This document shows, in pieces, positions 1-6,550 of a stretch of DNA of 9,496 nt. The position numbers were made by a program, and so were the translations under genes. Source of the stretch: an uncultured Collinsella sp. (GTDB lineage Bacteria; Actinomycetota; Coriobacteriia; Coriobacteriales; Coriobacteriaceae); contig CABUZE010000022.1 in the NCBI GenBank assembly GCA_902495955.1, forward strand, positions 1 to 9,496, read 5' to 3'. The notes beneath the pieces are model-generated. The model was not told the origin of the DNA, did no database searches, and was given only the letters and a program-made list of their open reading frames with translations. Positions within the stretch are counted from its first letter, which is position 1, and every line of letters begins with the position of its first letter.

Positions 1-344
1 ACGGCCCGCGTGTCGGTCTGTATTGCGTGCTCGGCCTGTTTGCCAAGACGCTTGTGGTCGACAAAGCCATTGAGAGCATTCACCTGCGCAAAGTCTGCAC
101 GGTCATTTGTTCCGAGCCCCTTAAGGTCGAGGAGTTTATCGTCAAGCATCTCAACCGCACGGCGACCATCAGCCGCGGCTACGGTGCCTTCTCGGGCAAG
201 TGTGTGACGGTGATCATGAGCGTGCTGAGCCGTCGCGAGGCCGTGCAGCTGCGCCGCTATGCGCGCGAAGTCGATCCGGGCGCCTTTATCACGATTGTCG
301 ACAGCTCCGAGATCGTCGGCAAGGGCTTCCGCGGAACGAACTAG
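1..344 (+). CDS. YitT family membrane protein, C-terminal part (5' end outside window)
   Basis: An open frame enters from the left edge (first full codon at base 3) and ends at TAG 342-344, giving 113 visible residues. The start GPRVGLYCVLGLFAKTLVVD resembles the last membrane/linker segment of YitT (DUF161) proteins. It is followed by a cytoplasmic DUF2179-like domain: an ICSEPLKVEEFI stretch, a TATISRGYGAFSGK turn matching the family's 'RG.T...G.G.Y.G' signature, then VLSRREAVQLRRYAREVDPGAF and a terminal SSEIVGKGF (family: 'EV.GEGF'). YitT proteins are integral membrane proteins of about 280-300 residues with five or six helices; their substrate is not firmly known. A GTG at 27 is only an internal codon, because homology continues upstream of it. 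No clear U-tract terminator follows. Family assignment is from recalled motifs, not a search. Confidence 0.85.
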   Translation, partial: GPRVGLYCVLGLFAKTLVVDKAIESIHLRKVCTVICSEPLKVEEFIVKHLNRTATISRGYGAFSGKCVTVIMSVLSRREAVQLRRYAREVDPGAFITIVDSSEIVGKGFRGTN

Positions 345-493
345 CACAGACGTATTCAACGAACCGCCTGCTGGCGCCGTGTACCATGCAAATCGGTCAT
401 CTTTGAGTATTTGAACTCACATTGGGTGATAATGATGCCAAAGACATCGTTTGCGATCCAGGTGATTCGCTCTAGATACGAAGGGATGATTCT

Positions 494-1810
494 ATGTTCT
501 GCTCGCAGTGTGGCGCCCCCATGGGCGATAACGACAAGTTCTGCGGCGTGTGTGGTGCTCCTAATGCCGGTGCCGCTGGCCCCGCTCCCCAGGGACAGCC
601 TCAGCCCCAGCAGATTGTTCCGCAACCGCCCGTGGCGAATGCGCCAAAGGGCTGTGTGGTTCAGGCGTTCCAGGATATGACCAAGACCCCGGGCGTGCTT
701 CAGCGTGTATGCCAAATCGCGTTTTTGCCGGCGCTGATTTGCGTTGTGTCGGTGCTCGTGTTGTTTATTCCCGTTATTGGCGGCATTGCGGCTGCCATCG
801 GCTTTTTGGCAGCTTGCATTGCGAGCGTGTGCGGTTCCGGCTTTGGCATCGAGTGGGGTCGCGATCTGTCGCTTAAGATCGATGACGGCATGGATCGTCC
901 GCTGATGCGTTCCACGTCGTTTGGTCTCGGAGTCATTTCGAGCGTTATTTCGGTCGTGCTCGAGGTTATCGCTGCCATTCCCGTTATCGGTGTAGTGCTT
1001 TCGCTGGTGGAGGGCGTGGCGCTTGGTGCCGCAGGATCGTACTCCTACTATGGCTCCTATGCGCTCGAGGCTGCGCTGTTCGGTTCGCTCGGCCTGCTTG
1101 TCCTGGCTATGATTGCCACGGCAGTCTTGGGGGTCTTCTTTAAGATGTTCGCCGACATTGCCGTGATGCACTTTGCGGTGACCGGGCGCGTTGAGAGCGC
1201 GTTTTCGCTCGACAAGGTCTGGGCGGCGTTTAAGCACAACAAGACCAAGCTGTTCTGCGCTTCGTTCCTTCCCGAGTTTTTGACGGGCCTGGTTTCCAAC
1301 GCCATTACGTGGATCTTGACAGCTGTCTTTGGTGCCATCGCCGGAATTGGCGCGTACGGCTATTACTATCGCCCCACGGGTATCGAGGCGATTGTTACCG
1401 CCGGTGGTGTCACGCTCGTATTGTTCCTGGTGCTGATTGCATTCGTCACGGTGTTCCTTACGGTCTTTGGCAAGATGCTCAAGCACCGTGCCGTTGGCTA
1501 TTGGGCTGCACGTTATGCAAGCGAATGGGCCGATGAGGACAAGGACGACGTTTTGACTTTTGTGCTCCCGGGTGAGAAGAAGCCTGCTCCTGCGGGATTC
1601 AATCCCACGGCAGCCACTGGTGCTGCGCCTGCCCCGGCACCCGCGCCTGCACCTGCCCCGGCACCCGCGCCTGCCCCTGCCCCGGCACCTGCTCCTGTCC
1701 CCGCACCGGCGTCCGAGGCGACGCCTGCGGAGCCCGATTGGGATGCCGTTGCCACGCCGGCGGATGAGCCGGGCGATAATCCTGCTGCCGAAAACAATCA
1801 AACCGAATAG
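494..1810 (+). CDS. Zinc-ribbon polytopic membrane protein with Pro-Ala tail (DUF4013-like)
   Basis: A 438-residue protein. Residues 1-21 form a zinc ribbon with CxxC pairs C3/C6 and C17/C20. A Gly/Pro/Gln linker follows (about 22-50), then a membrane body with hydrophobic segments near 75-112, 143-175, 190-218, 255-285 and 297-327. A conserved-looking DIAVMHFAVTGRVESAF stretch (221-237) recalls DUF4013 proteins. The C-terminus (about 362-438) is a low-complexity Ala-Pro tail ending in acidic residues. Function is unknown; zinc-ribbon membrane proteins of this kind are usually unassigned. The ATG at 494 is chosen because it places the zinc ribbon at the very N-terminus, as in the next gene. 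AAGGGA (481-486) lies upstream as a modest Shine-Dalgarno. A weak promoter may lie at TTGAGT 403-408 and GATAAT 428-433, but the 19-bp spacer is long. The gene ends at a good terminator (1819-1853). Confidence 0.85.
   Translation: MFCSQCGAPMGDNDKFCGVCGAPNAGAAGPAPQGQPQPQQIVPQPPVANAPKGCVVQAFQDMTKTPGVLQRVCQIAFLPALICVVSVLVLFIPVIGGIAAAIGFLAACIASVCGSGFGIEWGRDLSLKIDDGMDRPLMRSTSFGLGVISSVISVVLEVIAAIPVIGVVLSLVEGVALGAAGSYSYYGSYALEAALFGSLGLLVLAMIATAVLGVFFKMFADIAVMHFAVTGRVESAFSLDKVWAAFKHNKTKLFCASFLPEFLTGLVSNAITWILTAVFGAIAGIGAYGYYYRPTGIEAIVTAGGVTLVLFLVLIAFVTVFLTVFGKMLKHRAVGYWAARYASEWADEDKDDVLTFVLPGEKKPAPAGFNPTAATGAAPAPAPAPAPAPAPAPAPAPAPAPVPAPASEATPAEPDWDAVATPADEPGDNPAAENNQTE
1625..1690 (+). repeat. In-frame GC-rich tandem repeat encoding Ala-Pro dipeptides
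   Basis: Three near-identical units (18, 24 and 24 bp; 1625-1642, 1643-1666, 1667-1690) each begin GCGCCTGC and end CCCCGGCACC followed by C or T. A degenerate AP-coding extension follows to about 1714. All unit lengths are multiples of three, so gain or loss of a unit keeps the frame and changes only tail length. The region encodes an uninterrupted (AP)n run at residues about 378-406 of the zinc-ribbon protein. Confidence 0.9.
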
Positions 1811-1818
1811 CCGGTCGA

Positions 1819-1853
1819 GGCTCCCTGGGCAACTGAGCCCGGGGTGCCTTTTT
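1819..1853 (+). terminator. Rho-independent terminator after the first zinc-ribbon gene
   Basis: The arms GGCTCCCTGGGC (1819-1830) and GCCCGGGGTGCC (1837-1848) pair over 12 positions with one T-T mismatch and one G-T wobble. They close a 6-nt AACTGA loop, and TTTTT (1849-1853) follows directly. The hairpin starts 9 bp after the stop codon, so it should end most transcripts before the second zinc-ribbon gene, which then needs its own promoter. Confidence 0.85.
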
Positions 1854-1918
1854 CTACTGCGAAAGCAAGAAAATGCCTGGGAAAACGGTTGCAGCAAAAT
1901 TTCTCGGAAATTGGTCAA

Positions 1919-1988
1919 TGTTGCGCAACAACGTCGCGGCTATTGTTGAGAACGTAGACGTGTAAGGTTTGAAGGCGTGCGACGCCTT
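1919..1988 (+). promoter_or_regulatory. Leader of the second zinc-ribbon gene: 12-bp palindrome and 7-bp hairpin
   Basis: Two symmetric elements sit between the upstream terminator and the start codon at 2006. TGTTGCGCAACA (1919-1930) is a perfect 12-bp palindrome, the size of a typical repressor operator. AAGGCGT (1972-1978) and ACGCCTT (1982-1988) form a perfect 7-bp stem with a GCG loop just 5' of the Shine-Dalgarno AGGAGAGG (1995-2002). No convincing -35/-10 pair could be placed. An operator or leader role is inference from position only. Confidence 0.3.
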
Positions 1989-2005
1989 AGGAAAAGGAGA
2001 GGCTA

Positions 2006-2614
2006 ATGTTCTGTCCCACTTGTGGTTCTCCCATTTCGGATGATGCCAAATTCTGCCCTGTTTGCGGATCCGCCGTTGGTGCCGCTTCTGCCGCTCCGGC
2101 CCCGCAGCCCCAGCCCGCTCCGGCCCAGGCTATTCAGCCCGTGCCCCAGCCTCAGCAGCAGTACACCGGTCAATACGCCCAACAGTCCGCATCCGCTCCG
2201 ATGGGCTATGGCCCCATTAAGGCTGACCGCAGCCTGATCGGCTGGCTGCTGCTCTCTCTTGTGACCTGCGGTATCTATTCGTTCTACTTCCTGTATTGCT
2301 TGGCACGCGACGTCAACACGTTGTGTCAGGATGACGGCGATTACACGCCGGGTCTGGCGGAATTCATCCTTCTATCGTTTGTGACCTGCGGCTTCTACGC
2401 GTACTACTGGTATTACAAGATTGGCAACCGCCTGCAGGCCAACGCTCCTCGCTACGGCCTGGTGTTCCAGGAAAACGGCACCACCGTTCTTCTGTGGCAG
2501 ATCTTCGGCGCGCTCCTGTGCGGCCTTGGTCCCATCTTCGCTATGAACATCATCATCAATAATACCAATGCCATGGCAACGGCTTACAACACTCGCCTTG
2601 GCGCTCGTGCCTAA
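2006..2614 (+). CDS. Zinc-ribbon / DUF4234 membrane protein
   Basis: A 202-residue protein. Residues 1-21 are a zinc ribbon (C3, C6, C17, C20) nearly matching that of the preceding gene: both begin MFC.xCG and carry KFC.VCG. A Pro/Gln/Ala-rich linker spans about 27-68. A DUF4234-type membrane domain covers about 73-145, with an internal duplication: LLLSLVTCGIYSFYF (81-95) and ILLSFVTCGFYAYYW (121-135). A last hydrophobic segment lies at about 160-185 (WQIFGALLCGLGPIFAMNIII). The TCG.Y motif with aromatic runs is characteristic of DUF4234, a family of unknown function. The ATG at 2006 has a strong Shine-Dalgarno, AGGAGAGG (1995-2002), 3 nt upstream. It is likely co-transcribed with the DUF2752 gene 13 bp downstream. 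Confidence 0.9.
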   Translation: MFCPTCGSPISDDAKFCPVCGSAVGAASAAPAPQPQPAPAQAIQPVPQPQQQYTGQYAQQSASAPMGYGPIKADRSLIGWLLLSLVTCGIYSFYFLYCLARDVNTLCQDDGDYTPGLAEFILLSFVTCGFYAYYWYYKIGNRLQANAPRYGLVFQENGTTVLLWQIFGALLCGLGPIFAMNIIINNTNAMATAYNTRLGARA

Positions 2615-2627
2615 CAATAAGGGCGGC

Positions 2628-3104
2628 GTGAACAGCTCCCAGGGACATAGGGGCACGGCAGAGCTCCTTCGCCGCGCCCTTTTTTGCACCGGCGCGCTCT
2701 TTGTCGCCTGGCTCGCGCTCTACCTGCTCGATATCGGCTGCATTTTTCGAATGATGACGGGCGCTCCTTGTCCGGGATGCGGCATGACGAGGGCGTGGCT
2801 GGCGGCGCTGCGTCTCGATTTTGCGGCGGCCTTTGCCTACCATCCGCTGTTTTGGGTGGTGCCGATTGCGTTTGTGCTCGCGTTCGTGCGCGAGGAGGTG
2901 GCATCGAGCAAGCTAAAGCGTGGTGTCGACATTGCAGTCACCGTGTTGTGCATGCTGGTCATCGCCGTATGGATCGTGCGCCTCATCAATCCGGTAGATG
3001 CCGGCCTACTCTTTGGCGGCCATGCGCCCGCCGGAGTCCCCGACGACATCATCCACCTCGAACCCCCACGCTGGCTCACCATCCTTCGCTCTTTCCTGTC
3101 GTGA
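2628..3104 (+). CDS. DUF2752 family membrane protein (CPGCG motif)
   Basis: A 158-residue protein from a GTG start. The hydrophobic segment FCTGALFVAWLALYLLDIGC (19-38) is followed by the DUF2752 signature GAPCPGCGMTRAW (45-57) and a FAAAFAYHPLFW stretch (65-76), then helices at about 76-88 and 102-120. In the family the 'G..CPGCG.TRA' motif is the defining feature; function is unknown. The start is uncertain: GTG 2628 has AAGGGCGGC just upstream, giving a weak, closely spaced ribosome site. GTG 2607 and ATG 2568 are in frame but would overlap the preceding gene. The 13-bp gap suggests translational coupling to the DUF4234 gene. The C-terminal HAPAGVPDDIIHLEPPRW region (132-149) has no membrane character. 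The gene ends 32 bp before a strong hairpin terminator. Confidence 0.85.
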   Translation: MNSSQGHRGTAELLRRALFCTGALFVAWLALYLLDIGCIFRMMTGAPCPGCGMTRAWLAALRLDFAAAFAYHPLFWVVPIAFVLAFVREEVASSKLKRGVDIAVTVLCMLVIAVWIVRLINPVDAGLLFGGHAPAGVPDDIIHLEPPRWLTILRSFLS

Positions 3105-3136
3105 CGGAGGACGCGCTAGAAAAGCGGTCGACACAT

Positions 3137-3180
3137 AAGCGGGGGCGAACGTTGAGATAACGTTCGCCCCCGCTTTGCTC
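3137..3180. terminator. Strong hairpin terminator between convergent genes
   Basis: A perfect 17-bp stem: 3137-3153 pairs with 3159-3175 around a 5-nt GAGAT loop, with a GGGGGCG/CGCCCCC core. On the plus strand it runs into CTTTGCTCT and on the minus strand into GCTTATGTG, so the U tract is short on both sides. It sits between the converging DUF2752 and M20 genes, and probably serves both directions. Confidence 0.8.
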
Positions 3181-3210
3181 TAGCCAGGTTGTTATGGGTG
3201 GGCGTGATGG

Positions 3211-4674
3211 CTACTCGTCGCGCTTCTCCTCGTGGCGAGCGGCAGCCCGCGCATCGTGGATGCCCTTGATTGCAGCATGGCGAGCGGTGCGAGCATCGTG
3301 CATGGCGTCGCGCGCCTCAGCGGCTGTTGCCTTGGCAGAGCGCAGCTTGGCGGCCAAGTCGGGGTTGGTCTCGGCAACCGCGGCGATCGTGGGGCCGTCG
3401 AGCTCCTCTTGCGTGGGCTCGGCCAAAAAGTCGATAGCATACTGGGCGGCCACCATGGAGCCCTTTGCCAGCACGGTCTCGTCGATCTTGTAGAAGCAGG
3501 AATGTTGGGCGTACGTGGCACCAATCTTGGGGTTGCGCGTACCTACAAAGGCGAGCACGCCCGGCACGCGGCGCAGGTACTCCGAAAAATCCTCGCCCGA
3601 AAGCGTGCCACGGTAATGGCCTTGACCGGTGGGGCCCAGGCACTTGATTACAGCCTGACGGCAGCGCTCGCTCGAGGCGACCTCGTTTTCGACCTTGTAG
3701 TTGGCGATGGTGTAGTCGGTGAGCTCAGCCTCGGCGCCCAGAGCTGCCGCGGTATGCTCCACGATGCGGCGCATGAGCTCCGGCATTTCCTCGTGGGTCG
3801 AATCGCCGTAGGTGCGCACTGTGCCGGCGAGGTAGGCCGTGCCGGCGATAACGTTGCGCGCGGTGCCGCCGTGCAGCTCGCCGACGGTGATGACAGCCGG
3901 CTCGTAGGGGCTAATCTCGCGCGAGACGATGGTCTGCAGGGCGTTGACGATCTCTGCCGCAACCATAACGGCGTCGTGGCCGCGCTGGGGCATGGCGCCA
4001 TGGCACGAGGTGCCGCGGACGTCGATGCGGAACCAGTCGGTATTTGCCATGCGTGGGCCGGGCTCGCAGCTTACGGTACCGGCGTCGACCTCGCTCCAGA
4101 TGTGCGCGGCGTAGGCGCCATCGACGCCGTCGAGCACACCCGTGCCAATCATGAGTTTGGCGCCCTGGCCGTTTTCCTCGCTGGGCTGGAATACGATGCG
4201 AATCTCGCCGTGGATGTCATCGGTCATGTGGCGCAGAATCTGCAACGTGCCGAGCATCATGGCGATATGGCAGTCGTGACCGCAGGCGTGCATGCAGCCC
4301 TCATTGACGCTGGCGAACTCCTCGCCGGTCTGCTCAGTGACGGGCAGGGCGTCGATATCGGCGCGCAGCAGGATGCGGCGGCGCGGCGTGCCGTCCTCGC
4401 GGTAGGCATCCGGCGCGGTGCCGCGAAGCGTCGCCACCAGGCCCGTCTTGAGCGGACGCTCGTAGGGGATATTCATGGCGTCGAGCTGGTTGGCGATGTC
4501 GGAAGTCGTGCGCTCCTCGGCAAGGCTCAGCTCCGGGTGCTTATGGAAGTGCCGGCGCTGCTTGATGATGTAGGGTTCAAACTCGGCGGCGATATCCTGG
4601 ATGGCCGCGGTGACGTCGTCTGCCGCGCGAACCTCGGTTGCCGCCATAATCTGCTGTGCCTTGGTCTTCGTCAT
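3211..4674 (-). CDS. M20D-family amidohydrolase / aminoacylase with Ala-rich C-terminal extension
   Basis: A 487-residue cytosolic metal-dependent hydrolase. Motifs in order: RRHFHKHPELS (40-50), RADIDALPV (104-112), HACGHD (129-134), FQPSEE (162-167), the HIW histidine (191), GTSCHGAMPQRGHDA (221-235), SGEDF (359-363), and a C-terminal histidine in YAQHSC (391). By analogy with plant and bacterial M20D enzymes, C131, H133, E167, H191 and H391 are the metal ligands and E166 the general base. Such enzymes cleave N-acyl, hippurate-type or auxin-type amide conjugates; the substrate here is unknown. Residues about 420-487 go beyond the usual 380-400-residue core and are Ala- and charge-rich. The CAT at 4672-4674 is chosen because AAGGAG (4690-4685, minus strand) lies 10 nt upstream. 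A longer open frame to 5625 is only antisense to the next gene. It is divergent from the YtcJ-like gene. Confidence 0.9.
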   Translation of the reverse strand: MTKTKAQQIMAATEVRAADDVTAAIQDIAAEFEPYIIKQRRHFHKHPELSLAEERTTSDIANQLDAMNIPYERPLKTGLVATLRGTAPDAYREDGTPRRRILLRADIDALPVTEQTGEEFASVNEGCMHACGHDCHIAMMLGTLQILRHMTDDIHGEIRIVFQPSEENGQGAKLMIGTGVLDGVDGAYAAHIWSEVDAGTVSCEPGPRMANTDWFRIDVRGTSCHGAMPQRGHDAVMVAAEIVNALQTIVSREISPYEPAVITVGELHGGTARNVIAGTAYLAGTVRTYGDSTHEEMPELMRRIVEHTAAALGAEAELTDYTIANYKVENEVASSERCRQAVIKCLGPTGQGHYRGTLSGEDFSEYLRRVPGVLAFVGTRNPKIGATYAQHSCFYKIDETVLAKGSMVAAQYAIDFLAEPTQEELDGPTIAAVAETNPDLAAKLRSAKATAAEARDAMHDARTARHAAIKGIHDARAAARHEEKRDE

Positions 4675-4842
4675 GGTCGATTTGCTCCTTGTTGGCTCGA
4701 TCGCAAAATCGTACAGGCTCTCTCCAGTATGCCACCTGCCGCTAGGGCTGGTAAAGCTGCCGTTTGCCGCTTGGCATTTTGTAACCGAGGCGGGGGAGTA
4801 CACTCGGGGGTGTTGAATTTCCTGCCAGAGATGGGGATGCCC
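4675..4842. promoter_or_regulatory. Divergent intergenic region between the two hydrolase genes
   Basis: These 168 bp must hold promoters for both genes. It includes the AAGGAG ribosome site of the minus-strand gene (4685-4690) and a GGGGAG (4793-4798) upstream of an alternative plus-strand GTG at 4810. TTGGCA (4771-4776) and TACACT (4799-4804) look like -35 and -10 hexamers on the plus strand, but their 22-bp spacing is too long. No operator palindrome stands out, so only the regulatory role by position is claimed. Confidence 0.4.
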
Positions 4843-6480
4843 ATGCAACATATCGATCGGATTATTCGCTCCAAGAACGTCTTTACCGCGCAAGACGGCA
4901 TCGATTCCGCCCGCGAGCTGGCGATTGCCATCGCGGGCGACCGCATCGTCGCAGTCGGTGCGCCCGATGACGTAATTGCCGCCGCACCTGCCGCCACGCC
5001 GGTGGTCGATTACGGCGAGCAGTTTGTCTGCCCCGGTTTCCATGATGCGCATCTGCACTTCTTCCATACCTCGGTCGGCTCCTCGCCGTACATGCTCATG
5101 GATATGGGCACGTCCGAGGCGGCACTGGTACAACATGCGCTCGAGTTTTCCCAGGACCTGCCCGATGACGCCTGGGTTGTGACGCAGGGCTGGCGCGACT
5201 ACCGTTGGGACCCGCCCGAGCATCCTACCAAGGCGTCGCTCGATGCGGCATTCCCCGATCGTCCCTGCGTTATGTATTCGGGCGACGGGCACACGCTTTG
5301 GCTCAACAGCCGCGCACTCGAGGCGCTCGGCGTCACGCGCGACAGCGAGCCGCCAGCGGGCGGCAGCTACGACAAGGACGCAAGCGGCGAGCTTACGGGC
5401 ATTGCTCACGAAGCGGCTGCCATGCAGTTGTTGCCGCGCTGCCTTGAGTGGCTGGGCGAAGATCGCATCGCAAGCGCTTACGCCGATCAAATGAGGCGCA
5501 TGGCCGAGCAGGGCATCACCTCGATCTGCGATATGTCGCTCATGCCCATGCCAGGCTGCGATTTTATCCGCGACGACGTCTACGACAAACTGCAGACAGC
5601 CGGCAAGCTGGGCATTCGTGCCCATCTGTTCCCCACGCTGTTGGATGACCAGTCGCGTCTAGAAGAGCTCCAGGTACGTTATGCGAACAACGCGCTGCTT
5701 TCGGCGCCGGGTTTTAAGCAGTTCTTCGATGGCGTGTCGAGTGAACACACGGCATATCTCACCGAGCCCTATACCAATCCGCGCTTCCCGGGCGACCAGG
5801 GCCGTCTGACAGTCCCGGCTGAGCGCATGCGAAAATTGGTTCTGGCGGCTGCGGAGCGCGGTCACACCGTGCGCATCCACGTTATTGGTGACGGTGCGAT
5901 TCATGCCGCGCTGGATATCTTCGAGGAAGCAGCCGACCTGTACGGCCTGCCCCAGCACGGCCATAACACGCTCGAGCACCTGGAGAACCTTCTGCCCGAG
6001 GACATCGACCGCCTGCGCAAGCTCAACGTGGTTGCTTCGAGCCAGCCCTGCCACATTACACTCGACCCGGGTGGACCGGAGCGCGATCTGGGCCTGGAGC
6101 GCAGCCGCATCATGTGGCCGTTCGCAACCTATAAGCAGCGCGGCATTCGCCAAGCCTTCGGTACCGACAGCCCTATCACGCCCGTTACCAGCATGAACGT
6201 GCTCTACACGGCTATCACGCGCCAGGACCCCAAAAGCCACTGGCCCGAGGGCGGCTGGTTGCCGAGCGAGCGCATCGATGCAGCAACGGCTCTGCGCAAC
6301 TACACCTTGGGCAGCGCCTATGCAGCGGGCGACGAGCAAAACCTCGGTAGCTTGGAGCCTGGCAAGTACGCCGACCTGGTAGTCCTGGACCAAAACCCGC
6401 TCACCATCGACTCCCAAGAGCTCCAAGCCACCAAGGTTCAGGCCACCTATCTGGCAGGCAACCTGATCTACGAGCGCTAA
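4843..6480 (+). CDS. YtcJ-like metal-dependent amidohydrolase (amidohydrolase family 3)
   Basis: A 545-residue enzyme, the usual length for the YtcJ/AmdA group of the amidohydrolase superfamily. An N-terminal beta-sandwich strand (IDRIIRSKNVFT) leads to the metal motif PGFHDAHLHF (64-73; H70 and H72). Then come GDGHTLWLNS (147-156), GFKQFFDG (290-297; K292 where the family has a lysine), RIHVIGD (344-350; H346), LEHL (377-380; H379) and FGTDSP (439-444; catalytic D442). The C-terminus closes with GSLEPGKYADLVVLD (502-516), the second half of the sandwich domain. Members hydrolyse formamide-like or exo-amide bonds; substrate unknown. Start choice is unsure: ATG 4831, 4837 and 4843 and GTG 4810 are all in frame. 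I chose 4843 because GGGGA (4833-4837) is the best-spaced ribosome site. The open frame continues upstream over the M20 gene as an antisense artefact. Confidence 0.9.
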   Translation: MQHIDRIIRSKNVFTAQDGIDSARELAIAIAGDRIVAVGAPDDVIAAAPAATPVVDYGEQFVCPGFHDAHLHFFHTSVGSSPYMLMDMGTSEAALVQHALEFSQDLPDDAWVVTQGWRDYRWDPPEHPTKASLDAAFPDRPCVMYSGDGHTLWLNSRALEALGVTRDSEPPAGGSYDKDASGELTGIAHEAAAMQLLPRCLEWLGEDRIASAYADQMRRMAEQGITSICDMSLMPMPGCDFIRDDVYDKLQTAGKLGIRAHLFPTLLDDQSRLEELQVRYANNALLSAPGFKQFFDGVSSEHTAYLTEPYTNPRFPGDQGRLTVPAERMRKLVLAAAERGHTVRIHVIGDGAIHAALDIFEEAADLYGLPQHGHNTLEHLENLLPEDIDRLRKLNVVASSQPCHITLDPGGPERDLGLERSRIMWPFATYKQRGIRQAFGTDSPITPVTSMNVLYTAITRQDPKSHWPEGGWLPSERIDAATALRNYTLGSAYAAGDEQNLGSLEPGKYADLVVLDQNPLTIDSQELQATKVQATYLAGNLIYER

Positions 6481-6500
6481 GTATTCATGTCTTACCGTTT

Positions 6501-6550
6501 AACGCGGCTCGGGCAGCTTATTTTGGGATGGCGCTCGAGCCGCGTTTGCG
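6501..6550 (+). terminator. Candidate terminator after the YtcJ-like gene
   Basis: AACGCGGCTCG (6501-6511) pairs perfectly with CGAGCCGCGTT (6536-6546). Three more inner pairs (one wobble) give a 14-bp stem with an 18-nt loop. TTTGCGTTT follows, so the T tract is poor. It starts 21 bp after the stop codon. The long loop and weak T run lower confidence. Confidence 0.5.

Noticed and set aside
403..433. Promoter TTGAGT / GATAAT before the first zinc-ribbon gene
   Set aside because: The -10 is good, but the spacer is 19 bp and the -35 matches only 4 of 6, so it is noted with the gene and not listed as a feature.
356..1918. 520-residue minus-strand frame over the first zinc-ribbon gene
   Set aside because: Arg/Gly/His-rich shadow of a gene with a clear zinc ribbon and membrane segments on the plus strand.
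3232..4809. Plus-strand extension of the YtcJ-like frame across the M20 gene (1082 residues)
   Set aside because: It is exactly antisense to a clear M20D enzyme. Family homology in the plus frame begins only near 4843.
4675..5625. Minus-strand extension of the M20 frame upstream of 4674
   Set aside because: It is antisense to the YtcJ-like gene and has no M20 similarity. A proper ribosome site lies just before the ATG at 4674.
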